Positions 21,776 to 31,206 of a stretch of 64,000 bases of DNA are shown piece by piece. This DNA comes from Crambe crambe. Lineage: Eukaryota > Porifera > Demospongiae > Poecilosclerida > Crambeidae. The position numbers were made by a program, and so were the translations under genes. Position 1 is the stretch's first letter; each line of letters starts with the position of its first letter. Location of the stretch: contig OZ004591.1 of NCBI GenBank assembly GCA_963924555.1, forward strand, positions 3,906,001-3,970,000, in the 5' to 3' direction. The notes beneath the pieces were generated by a model. That model had not been told where the DNA came from and searched no databases. It saw only the letters and a program-made list of their open reading frames with translations.

Positions 21776-22244
21776 CAGTGGCATATCTAGCGAGGTGCTC
21801 AGGGTGCTCGAGCACCCCCCTCAGCTGCTAGCTAGCATAGGCTCGCTTCTATAGTTATCTATCCAATAAGCTGATCGTCTAGCAAGCAGTATACACTTAC
21901 AGAAAAAGAGCCTGAGTGATAAAGATCGACAGCAATGGGTCGGAGTTCAATAATCACATCGGCGTGGCGGATGCGCCTGTCACATTTTTACCCTAAATAA
22001 TGCACATCTTGATCTAAAATCTCTGTGCTTCTTTGTTCAGTCTGTAGCAGTGTCGAATGCCTTCTCACTTCTGACCCTGTGTGCTGGTAAAGTAGGGTAT
22101 AGCTACTACTTAGGTGCTGGGCCTGGGCAGGGTGTGGTTAATGAAAAGTGGGCATGGCTTGCGAAAATTTTCGCGCGCACTTACGCGTGCAATAATTATT
22201 ATTACCTTAGCACTCTCCTAGCTCAAATTCTAGATACGCCACTG
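21776..22244. mobile_element. 469-bp MITE, copy 1, with 5-bp TSD
   Basis: A non-coding element with terminal inverted repeats CAGTGGCRTATCTAG (left) and CTAGATACGCCACTG (right). It is flanked by GTGGG on both sides (21,771-21,775 and 22,245-22,249). The empty site is visible upstream of copy 1, where aaggtgggg is uninterrupted (about 3966-3974). The inner sequence has GC-rich gcgcgc stretches and no transposase. A second copy in opposite orientation is at 48,649-49,106. The 15-bp TIR resembles hAT-type ends but the 5-bp target duplication does not fit the usual 8 bp, so I leave the superfamily open. Confidence 0.88.
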
Positions 22245-22249
22245 GTGGG

Positions 22250-23676
22250 GTACCACAGGACCACAACCCTCTTTGACATTAATTAAAACCTGTGATTGTA
22301 ATTGGATGCACAAAGCCAATAAATTATTCATAGTTGCCTTCCACTTTATAATAATGAAAAGTGCAAACACAATATTTGGGACTACAGAAGACAACAAAAG
22401 ACTTGAGCTCTTGATCAACGTTCCACTATACAACAGATCAAGTTAAGTTCCAGGGGATTGGATGGATCAACAGGACTATGTATCATGATACGCTTTCCAC
22501 CATACAAATAGGTTTACCACCAAAGATGACCCCTGACCCTTCTTTGAGGGTACATCTTACCTCACCTTCGACTAATTGCAGGACTCCCTTTTGAAGTGTA
22601 CCAACTAACCTAAGAAAATCCCTCTTGTGATAACAGCCTTCAAATGAAATGAGCATGTGCAGTTTACTCAAAGATTGAGCAAAAGTACACTCATTCACTC
22701 AGAACAAATAGACACACACCCACAAATGCTCAATTTGAGCTCATCTCTTTGGGAGGAGATTTATAGTGCAAATACATTGCAATGGTACTCATTGCATCTC
22801 AGTGATTACCATTAGAGGAAATGTCAGCAGTTAGAAGTAGGGCTTTTTGATTCAAGATAACTATTTCATGACCAATAAACCAGAAGAGGGGGAAGGGGGG
22901 ATCCTCAACTGGCCACACCCCTTACCGACTTACCTGGTGCTGGGTAGTCCATGCTGCAAATATTAACTGCGGCATTTCATTTTAAATACGGAGAGGGAAG
23001 AATCACCCATTTCAGATTGCATGCATGGGTTGAATATAGCCTTGTAATTTTCTTTTCTTGGCAGCTTTGCTCTGGATCACAGACTGAGACTTTCAAGGTT
23101 ATCATACAACTCATAGAGGACACACTCAGAGGACATGTTCAGGCCAGATGCAGCACATGTTCAGGGGATACTACAGTTCAGTGAGTCTCACCTATTAAAA
23201 CTAGCAACACCACTGAAGCATTACTACTGCATTATACTGGTCGAGAATGTTAGGCAAATTAAAGCATACAAATACCTATAAGTACTAAGCTTAAGAATGT
23301 TAGGCAAACTGCCTTTCTTAGCTCTCACCACCTTCCACACATTACATAGCATTTGGGCCCATAGTTAGCTGTTATAGTGCACTAGATCTTTGGTAGAATC
23401 TGACTATTTTTCTAAACTCCAACATGACTAGAATGTTGAAACAGTCAGATTTCAAGAAATCATAGGTAAACATCTATTCATGTGCTATTCCCACTGTTTA
23501 CTTATGCTATATGTGCATGCATGTTGTTATAACAGAATGTAAAGGTTAATATGTGTTGTTATAACAGGTTAAAGGCAGCATTATGATTATATTGACTGTC
23601 AAGAGTCAAAATATATTCCATCAGTGGCTATAATAGTTAACTTTAAAAAAAGATCCAGCTACTGTTCTATGCAAAG
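22250..23676. other. Intergenic DNA upstream of the beta-helix/TM gene
   Basis: The first ~950 bp are a degraded version of the TRIM 5' flank. A unique AT-rich segment follows (23,200-23,676). No exon is recognised. The promoter of the gene starting at 23,677 should lie here, but no motif is decisive. Confidence 0.55.
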
Positions 23677-26600
23677 ATGAAGAGTGTGAAATTCTTAGTG
23701 GTTCTTATGAGTATTATTATTCTGGTGGGTTTTCAAAGCTTTCTGTGCTCCAGTACTCGATCGTACTACATTTCACCAGATCCTTATGACAACGATACCT
23801 GCGGTATGGATGGGGATATGGTGCTACAACCTTGCTTTTCACTAAAAGAACTTGATGAAGAAGACATGTTATCCAATAACGGTTTTATGACGCTGATTCT
23901 TCTCCCGAGGACACATATTATCTATCGAAATTTCAATGCCTTTAACATAAGTGTGTTAGAAATCATTCCTTGGAGTGAACAGAAGGAGGTGCTGATAGAT
24001 TGTCAAATGCTATCAAAGTTTGTTTTTCATGGCATTGAAAAATTGGAGATAAATTCTGTTACATTCAATTCCTGTAGTTTGGAGTATGATGTGATAGAGA
24101 GGGATGAGACAATAGTCAATGATACTGTAGCAGGCCTAATCCATATTGAGAACTGTGTCTTTGCCAACAGCAGGGAAGATTTTGCAGTCACTATACAAAA
24201 TGATTGGCTGAAACTAAAAATTAGCGTATTGATAAACAGGTGCAACTTTTCTTCGAATAATGGAGCATTGAATTTAAACCCTGATGTTGAATATGTGGGC
24301 GAAAACAACATTGATATTGTTATCAATGATACGATGTTTCTTAACAACTTCTTTCAAGATGATGAGAATGGCATACTCTATATGTTTTATGCTGATATGA
24401 AATTGAGTAAGAGTGTGTTTTCCAACAATACTGCTCCACAGGGTGGAGCAATTGATACCTCTTACTCTTCCATGATAATTGAGAGCACCATTTTCCAAAA
24501 TAATCAAGCTTATGATGGTGATGGAGGTGCTATTAATTCTTTCGCCACGAATTTAACAATTCTGAACTGTTCTTTCCTTAGAAATTCAGCAAGAAAATTA
24601 GGAGGTGCAATATATGTTACTGATTTTTATGCTGTGGTTGTAAAAAATACTGTATTCATGAAGAATAAAGCTAATTCTGGAGGTGCCATTTTTTCTGAAT
24701 ATGCAAATATAATGGACAGTTCGTTCAAAGGAAATTTAGCTACAGTTGAAGGGGGTGCACTATATTTCTATGAAAGTGGTAGCAATGATAGAGTATCTAT
24801 TGTAAACACACACTTCACCTCAAATCAAGCTGGACTTGGTGGTGGTGCAGTATTCTGTGCGAAATGTTCAAGCAGACCAGGGCTACGCATCGATGGTGGC
24901 TACTCACATATCAATTCTGCATTAAATGGTGGATTTGTGTACTTATCAGCTTGTAAACTTACAATTACTCGTAACAATTTTGACATTATTGGCAATAATG
25001 CAACCAAAGGTGGGGCAATATATGCAAAAGGAAGTACAGTGGAATTTGAGATCACTTCTGTCACTCTGGAAAAGAATACTGCTAAGGAAAGTGGTGGAGC
25101 TATGTACTTAATTAGCTCACAGATCACTACAATCATTGGAAGTAGAGTAAAATTCTATCAGAATAAAGTCACATCAGAGAGTGGCAAAGGAGGAGCTATT
25201 TTTTTCCTTGACAACAACAACTGTGAACTTAAATCTGGTTCAAATGGCCAATGCTTCATTAAGGTATCATATCACAGTCAAAGACCGTTTTTATTTCTCA
25301 ACAACTCGGCAGCTAATGGTCCAGTGCTGTATGGAGGCTTGTTAGATAGATGCTTTCAAAGAAACTCCGATAATCCCATGAAACTCAATGGTATACAGTT
25401 TTTCAAGGAGTTTTCAGTATACAGCAATGCATCACTAGCAATAACATCGGATCCTGTTAAACTATGTCTTTGCAGCAATCTCTCCCTGCTAAATTGTGAA
25501 GTAAGGGAACTGAGTATAACTAAAATGAGGGGCCAAGCTTTCAACTTGAAGTTAACTTCAGTTGATCAAGATCAACACTCCCTGGCATCTATCATCAAAG
25601 CTAATTATGAAGAATCATCAGCCGAATTAGGCAAAGGAGAAGGAAGAAAAAGATCGAATGAATGTAATTTATTATCTTATCACATTTTCACAGCTTATGA
25701 TTCAGCAACATTAGTTCTTCAGCCTGAAGGTCCTTGTGAACGTTCTCCATTATCGATCTTCACAATACATGTTTCACTTACATCATGTTCAGTAGGATTT
25801 GAACAGAAAAACGACAGATGTAGTTGCGATAGAAGGCTAATAAAATACGTTACATTATGTGATATAGATACCTACTCTGTGAAAAAAAAGGGCTCCACGT
25901 GGCTAAGGTATGACGATCAACATTTGAAGATCCACAGAAATTGTCCGCTAGATTATTGCCAAGTTTCATCTGACACTATCAGCCTTTTATCTCCAAATGA
26001 GCAATGTGCGAACCATCGCAGTGGGGTCATATGTGGTTCATGTCAAGATAATTACAGCATTGCACTGGGAAGCTCACACTGTCTGCATTGTACCAGTCAT
26101 GCTTTCATCTGGCTAATACTTGGCTTTGCTGTAGCAGGAATGGCATTGGTCGCTCTCTTGCTAGTCTGTAATGTGACTACTTCTGCTGGGACGCTCGAAG
26201 GACTCATATTCTATGCCAATGTCATCTCCATCAGTGGGTTAACCGGTCTCGAAAGCTGCTCCATCCATCCTATACTCTCAGTCTTCGTAGCATGGGTCAA
26301 CCTGGATTTAGGAATAGAGACTTGCTTCTATCCAGGTATGGATACTTACCAGAGGACATGGTTGCAGTTTGCCTTCCCTCTCTACATCTGGCTACTGGTA
26401 GGAGCCATCATAGTGGCCAGTCACTATTCCTCTACAGCAATGAAGCTCTTTGGCAGTAACAACATAGCCATATTAGCCACCCTCTTCCTTCTGTCATATA
26501 CAAAAGTTCTTAAGACCATCATAACAGCCCTCAGTTTTACGCAGGTGTTAAAGAGTAATGCAAATGACGTGACTGCTGAGCTAATATCTTATAAAGTATG

Positions 26601-27357
26601 GACTTATGATGGGAACATTGAGTATTTAAAAGGTGGACATGTGGCTCTCTTTATAGTAGCATTGTTGTTCCTGCTCTTCTTGTTTCTCCCCTATACACTG
26701 CTACTCATATTTGGGCAGTGTTTACGCTCAATGTCAGTGAGGAGGAGGTGGATAATGAAGGTAATATTCAGTACAGCATTCACATCCATCATGGATGCCT
26801 ACCATGCACCTTACAACAGGAGACATCGCTACTGGACAGGGTTCATGCTACTAACACGTTGTATTCTCTTTCTTGTCTTCGCAACAATCTACAGAGAATC
26901 AGACAGTCGCATAGTGACAAACATGTACATAACAACCCTTGTTGTTTCTGGAATATTGACCATTAAAACGTGCATTACAAAGGTGTACAAAAAAAATTAC
27001 CTGAATATATTAGAAATTTCCTTTCTTCTCAACTTGCTAATCTTGTCAGCCACTCTGTACTACCTTAAGGGTACCAATAGCAGTGAGAGTATCACTTGCA
27101 AAAGCACAAGTGCATCCATTTCTGTGAGTCTTCTCACTTTCATTGGCATTCTAGCCTACCATACTTACCTCCAGGCAAGAAAGACACGGTTCTATCGAAC
27201 CCTGATGCGCTTAATCTCAGACAAACTACCAAAAAAAGTAAAAGCTGAAGAGGATATTTTAACAATGATCTCGGCCAATGATAAGTCTGCTGAGAAGAAA
27301 CTGCCCACTAGAACATTAGTGGAACTAAGGGAAGAACTATTGGCAAGTGACAAGTAA
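23677..27357 (+). CDS. Beta-helix / multi-pass membrane receptor-like protein (1226 aa)
   Basis: Single-exon gene. A signal peptide (about 1-25) is followed by a large extracellular region. About residues 90-510 hold repeated GGAI/GGAL/GGAV-containing units of a right-handed parallel beta helix, the type that automated pipelines often name polymorphic outer membrane protein (Pmp)-like. A Cys-rich module follows (about 690-805) with the motif CGSCQDNYSIALGSSHCLHC. Seven to nine hydrophobic segments then run from about 808 to 1165 (for example FIWLILGFAVAGMALVALLL), with a basic/acidic cytoplasmic tail. It looks like a surface receptor or adhesion protein; ligand and signalling are unknown. An A-tract directly follows the stop codon. 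The gene lies inside the GFM1 intron, antisense to GFM1 and the TRIM array. Confidence 0.88.
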   Translation: MKSVKFLVVLMSIIILVGFQSFLCSSTRSYYISPDPYDNDTCGMDGDMVLQPCFSLKELDEEDMLSNNGFMTLILLPRTHIIYRNFNAFNISVLEIIPWSEQKEVLIDCQMLSKFVFHGIEKLEINSVTFNSCSLEYDVIERDETIVNDTVAGLIHIENCVFANSREDFAVTIQNDWLKLKISVLINRCNFSSNNGALNLNPDVEYVGENNIDIVINDTMFLNNFFQDDENGILYMFYADMKLSKSVFSNNTAPQGGAIDTSYSSMIIESTIFQNNQAYDGDGGAINSFATNLTILNCSFLRNSARKLGGAIYVTDFYAVVVKNTVFMKNKANSGGAIFSEYANIMDSSFKGNLATVEGGALYFYESGSNDRVSIVNTHFTSNQAGLGGGAVFCAKCSSRPGLRIDGGYSHINSALNGGFVYLSACKLTITRNNFDIIGNNATKGGAIYAKGSTVEFEITSVTLEKNTAKESGGAMYLISSQITTIIGSRVKFYQNKVTSESGKGGAIFFLDNNNCELKSGSNGQCFIKVSYHSQRPFLFLNNSAANGPVLYGGLLDRCFQRNSDNPMKLNGIQFFKEFSVYSNASLAITSDPVKLCLCSNLSLLNCEVRELSITKMRGQAFNLKLTSVDQDQHSLASIIKANYEESSAELGKGEGRKRSNECNLLSYHIFTAYDSATLVLQPEGPCERSPLSIFTIHVSLTSCSVGFEQKNDRCSCDRRLIKYVTLCDIDTYSVKKKGSTWLRYDDQHLKIHRNCPLDYCQVSSDTISLLSPNEQCANHRSGVICGSCQDNYSIALGSSHCLHCTSHAFIWLILGFAVAGMALVALLLVCNVTTSAGTLEGLIFYANVISISGLTGLESCSIHPILSVFVAWVNLDLGIETCFYPGMDTYQRTWLQFAFPLYIWLLVGAIIVASHYSSTAMKLFGSNNIAILATLFLLSYTKVLKTIITALSFTQVLKSNANDVTAELISYKVWTYDGNIEYLKGGHVALFIVALLFLLFLFLPYTLLLIFGQCLRSMSVRRRWIMKVIFSTAFTSIMDAYHAPYNRRHRYWTGFMLLTRCILFLVFATIYRESDSRIVTNMYITTLVVSGILTIKTCITKVYKKNYLNILEISFLLNLLILSATLYYLKGTNSSESITCKSTSASISVSLLTFIGILAYHTYLQARKTRFYRTLMRLISDKLPKKVKAEEDILTMISANDKSAEKKLPTRTLVELREELLASDK

Positions 27358-27980
27358 AAAAAAAAAAAAAAGTCATGTTCAAGAAGACTATAGCTAAGTA
27401 GCACAAAGTCACTCCTTAATACAGTTATAAGCACGTTAATAATTTTCACATTTTACTTTCAAAAATTTACATGGTATTAGGGAAATGAATGGTGTCTACT
27501 TCTCTCCGGCCTCATGGAGAAATGAAGTAGGGATAGTTTGTCTAAGTTGTGTGATATGGGTGTGGTTATTGTAATTAGGAGGCCTAGGAGTGAAGTAGGA
27601 ATAGTTAGTAGTCTTGTAATATTGCTGTGGTTCTTGGGTTTGGTGATGGGTACGGGTTACTTGACTCGCTTGTTCCTGAAGGGGAAGTGAAGTAGGGATT
27701 TAAGTTGGATATAGGTGTGGTTATTGAAATTAGGAGGGCTAGGAGTGATAGGAATAGCAGTTAAATTTTATGGCTATCCCTAGTTCACTTTTTATTTAGA
27801 AGAAATGTTTTGTGCTCAACATATGACCTTTAACCTCCACTATAGGTGAGACCTGAAACTGAGAGAACAGCAAAAACACTCTCACAATTTATACAATTGA
27901 TTGAAATATCATTTTCATCCAAACAAAAATTAATAACCTTTAGCCATAATCATCTATTATGCATGATAATGAAAGTATGT
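27358..27980. repeat. Intergenic DNA with dispersed repeat family
   Basis: A 17-base A-run begins in the stop codon. From about 27,530 to 27,790 there is a repeat (gaagtaggaatagttag, tttggtgatgggtacgggtt, ggctaggagtgatagg) also present at 44,236-44,515 and 48,076-48,330 and, as a hairpin, at 13,441-13,531. It has no coding capacity and its class is unknown. Confidence 0.7.
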
Positions 27981-30191
27981 TCAGAATATTTGCACCCTAT
28001 TATTATTAAAATCACAGACATACACTAAACCATCCTTAACAACACACACTCCCCATGGATTCTTAAAGTCACCTTCATTCCTACCCTCTTGTCCAAATGA
28101 GGTCACATACGCCCCCTCAGTTGTGAATACTGATATGTTGTGGTTCTTCCAATTAGCCACATACACGTACTGACCAGCTACACATACACCACATGGATCA
28201 CTCATAACAAACGAATGAAGGTATTCACCATTACTACTGAGGACTTGGATACGAGTATTGAAATAGTCACAGACATAGAGGTTGCCATGTTGGTCTGAAG
28301 ATATGTCCTCAATGCTACTGAACTCCACTCTGCCTTCACCAGGAGAGCCAATCTGTCTCACATATTTTAGTTCAGTGGTGTAGACATGAATACAATTATT
28401 CATAATATCACACACCACAACTTTATCTTCAACAATGGCCACACCTTTTAACATGGCTGCTTGGTCACTGCTGTATGTCTCAAGGAGGTTCATGTCCTTA
28501 CTCAGTTTCACGATCTTGAGCTTCTTAAAGTCTGTGATGTATATACAGTCAGTACTATCAACAGCCACACCAAATGGATCATCAATGCCATAGTCAGATG
28601 ATTTGATACTTCTCCGCTTTGTCCCCTTCCTATCAAATACTTGAACGTTGCCTCTGCATTCCGTAACAATCACATCTCCCTCTGAATTAACAGCTATGCA
28701 CCTAGGTGTCTTCACACTATCAATCACCCTGACAGGTTTGCCAAGTTGAGTAGGAGGGATGGAGACAAACACAGGGAAGGGACTACCAGCTACTTCTTGT
28801 CCGTTCACAGAAACAGCCAATTCATGTCGTCCACGAATAATGGGTGTGTACTGGATGTGATATTCATTACCTTGGATTCGATCGACATTACTTTCGACAA
28901 TGGATCCATTTACCAGTGACTTCAAGTGGCATGTGATAGCACACTTTCGTTTCATGTCCTTTCCATTAGTCAATTTTGTTTTCACAGAAAATTTGCTCAT
29001 TTTGTCAATCTCAGGACTCTTCATTCCATCATCAGACACTATACACTTAGTGGGATCGATTGGAAACTGAATAACTTTAGCTTTAGTCTGGCAAAGCTCC
29101 TTCAGTTCTTCAGTACAATTCACCTCCATCCCTATGTCGACCTCTTCCACTGGATCCAGACTCTTCCCTTCCTTGCGGTGCTCTTCAATCTCTCTGTCTA
29201 TTCGATTCTCAAGTTTGGCATGTATGCACATGACTTCATCTTCAGCCGAATGCTCTAGAGACTGTTCAGTGTATTCTATCACACTCTGGACCACTGCACA
29301 ATCAGTGGACAGGCTCTTTTCCTGGACAGAGAGACGCTCCAACTTCTCAGTAACCTTTTTTTCAGCTTCTTTCAAAAGTTCTTGCTTGCGACTTTCGATG
29401 ATTGTTTGAAGATCCTTGAATGAGTTCTCAATATCATTAGCCACAGAATCCCCCTGGGCCTCAATCTCAGACTTGGTGGTTTGTATCTCCTCCACAGCAC
29501 GTGAGTAATTAGCTTGCACCTCCTTTAGGGGCTCCAACTGCTGAATTAGTTTCTTCTTCATCTCTGGGGCAGCAGTTTTGACGAATTCATAGTTGTGTTC
29601 AGGGCAAGGGTGATCTATGATGGTGCAGTCACGACAGATGAGACTGTTGCAGTCAAAGCAGTACATCTTCATTGGCTCTTCGTGCTTTCTGCACTTCTGA
29701 AGGGGATACTCCTGTGTAACGATCTCTTTAGCCCCTCCCTTTTTAAGCTCTTCAAAAGTTGAAACCTCGTGTCCAGGGAATATCTTCTTCATCCTTTGAT
29801 TCTGTTTGACACACTCTGAACAGATGAACTGGGCACACTGTCGACAGAAGGCTTCAGCCTTGTCCCCAGAACATATTTCACACTTGGTGTCAACCTTGCC
29901 GTGAGCTCGCTCCATCTTGGAGTGCAACTCTTTTAGGCGATTGATAAAGAAAGCTGTAGGGAGGTTGTCCACATCCCCCTGAGAGAGGGTGGTGTCTCTA
30001 CGACACTCGGGGCAAGAGAATGGCTTGTTGAGGCCAGTCCTCAGGGCCAGCCTGTAGATGCACTGTTTGCAGTAGTAATGGAGACAAGGTAGGACCTTGG
30101 GGTCAGTGTAGTGATCTTGACACACAGGACAAGTGATCTCCTTCTCAAGGTCTTCCACACTCTTCTCAACTACATCCACATGTTCAGCCAT
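27981..30191 (-). CDS. TRIM-NHL protein, copy 5 (736 aa)
   Basis: Intronless RING-B-box-B-box-coiled-coil-filamin-NHL protein with the MAEHVDVVEKS start and intact zinc ligands. B-box 1 is followed by KQNQRMKKIFPGHEV, and the linker has MKSPEIDKMSKFSVKTKL, a variant shared with broken copy 4 but not with copies 1-3. The propeller is shortened in one loop (LHSFVMSDPCGV) and ends NNNRVQIF. Its 5' flank (30,192-30,420) is unlike that of copies 1-3 but matches the first bases upstream of copy 6 (gactatttgctagtatcag), so copies 5 and 6 form a sub-group. Confidence 0.93.
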   Translation of the reverse strand: MAEHVDVVEKSVEDLEKEITCPVCQDHYTDPKVLPCLHYYCKQCIYRLALRTGLNKPFSCPECRRDTTLSQGDVDNLPTAFFINRLKELHSKMERAHGKVDTKCEICSGDKAEAFCRQCAQFICSECVKQNQRMKKIFPGHEVSTFEELKKGGAKEIVTQEYPLQKCRKHEEPMKMYCFDCNSLICRDCTIIDHPCPEHNYEFVKTAAPEMKKKLIQQLEPLKEVQANYSRAVEEIQTTKSEIEAQGDSVANDIENSFKDLQTIIESRKQELLKEAEKKVTEKLERLSVQEKSLSTDCAVVQSVIEYTEQSLEHSAEDEVMCIHAKLENRIDREIEEHRKEGKSLDPVEEVDIGMEVNCTEELKELCQTKAKVIQFPIDPTKCIVSDDGMKSPEIDKMSKFSVKTKLTNGKDMKRKCAITCHLKSLVNGSIVESNVDRIQGNEYHIQYTPIIRGRHELAVSVNGQEVAGSPFPVFVSIPPTQLGKPVRVIDSVKTPRCIAVNSEGDVIVTECRGNVQVFDRKGTKRRSIKSSDYGIDDPFGVAVDSTDCIYITDFKKLKIVKLSKDMNLLETYSSDQAAMLKGVAIVEDKVVVCDIMNNCIHVYTTELKYVRQIGSPGEGRVEFSSIEDISSDQHGNLYVCDYFNTRIQVLSSNGEYLHSFVMSDPCGVCVAGQYVYVANWKNHNISVFTTEGAYVTSFGQEGRNEGDFKNPWGVCVVKDGLVYVCDFNNNRVQIF

Positions 30192-31206
30192 GACTATTTG
30201 CTAGTATCAGTTAGTAGAGGCAGAAGAAGTTGTTGCTTACAGAAGAAGTAGGACTTCTTTGACTTTTCAAGACTGTATAGTGAGCTGTTGTATGTCCATA
30301 AATGGTGTGTGGAATTTCCAGTACCATGACCAATATAAACCACTATCTGATGAGGTGACTTCCAGATAACCAAGTCTCACATGACCTTCAGTACCGGTAC
30401 CCATGCAGAAGGTATAAACTGATACTATATATAGTAGGGTTGTTTCCCCTTTCTTCCTTTAGCTATCATACTGAATGGCTGCATAGAGTAAAATTTTAAG
30501 GCTTTAGAGTTTCAGTGGTCCAATTTCAGTCTAGAGAAGTCTAGCTATATGATACATATAACTTCATAAATGATGATTTCTAAACAAGGTGATATGTATG
30601 AAGTGTCCATACATTGTAGTGGATCATGCCAGCTAGGGATTTAAAGTATGTAATTGCTTGGACTTTAAATTGCTACTAGACTTAGTGTGGAAAATTTGGT
30701 GTGCGAGCTCAAAGAATTCTCGGAAATAGCCAGAGCAATAATTCACGAACCATCATTATTAATACACATTTTCAATGGTTTTATGAATCTACTTCCTGAG
30801 CTTGTAGAAGGTATGGTCCAACATAAACTACAGCTAACTTCTAGACATGGAAATGATCATGATCACCAGTTCTAAGAAGCAGCAAACATGTCAGCACAAA
30901 GAAAGAGCTAGTCCTTTGCACATTATGCTTCATACTGTATCATCATAATATTATCGTAGGTACTTGATTGATTGATCCGTGAAATTATTCTAGATTTTGT
31001 GATCTTTTCCTACTTCAAGCATTTGAGATAATTATAGGGTAGGCCTTTATACCACCTGAAAATCACAATCTCTTCTCAAAGAAATTTTATCTGGAAGTAT
31101 AGTATGAACAAGTATATACATGAAGATAACAAGGAAAACAAGTTTTAATTGGTGGACTAGACAGAATATGAAATAACCACATATAGCTAGTCATGAAAAT
31201 AAATTT
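30192..31206. other. Intergenic DNA between copies 5 and 6
   Basis: AT-rich, mostly unique sequence. An open frame at 30,687-30,875 (62 codons) has no recognisable domain and I do not call it. The promoter of copy 5 should lie next to 30,192. Confidence 0.5.

Noticed and set aside
30687-30875. 62-codon frame MENLVCELKEF between TRIM copies 5 and 6
   Set aside because: Short, with no motif and no counterpart beside the other copies. I could not support it as a gene.
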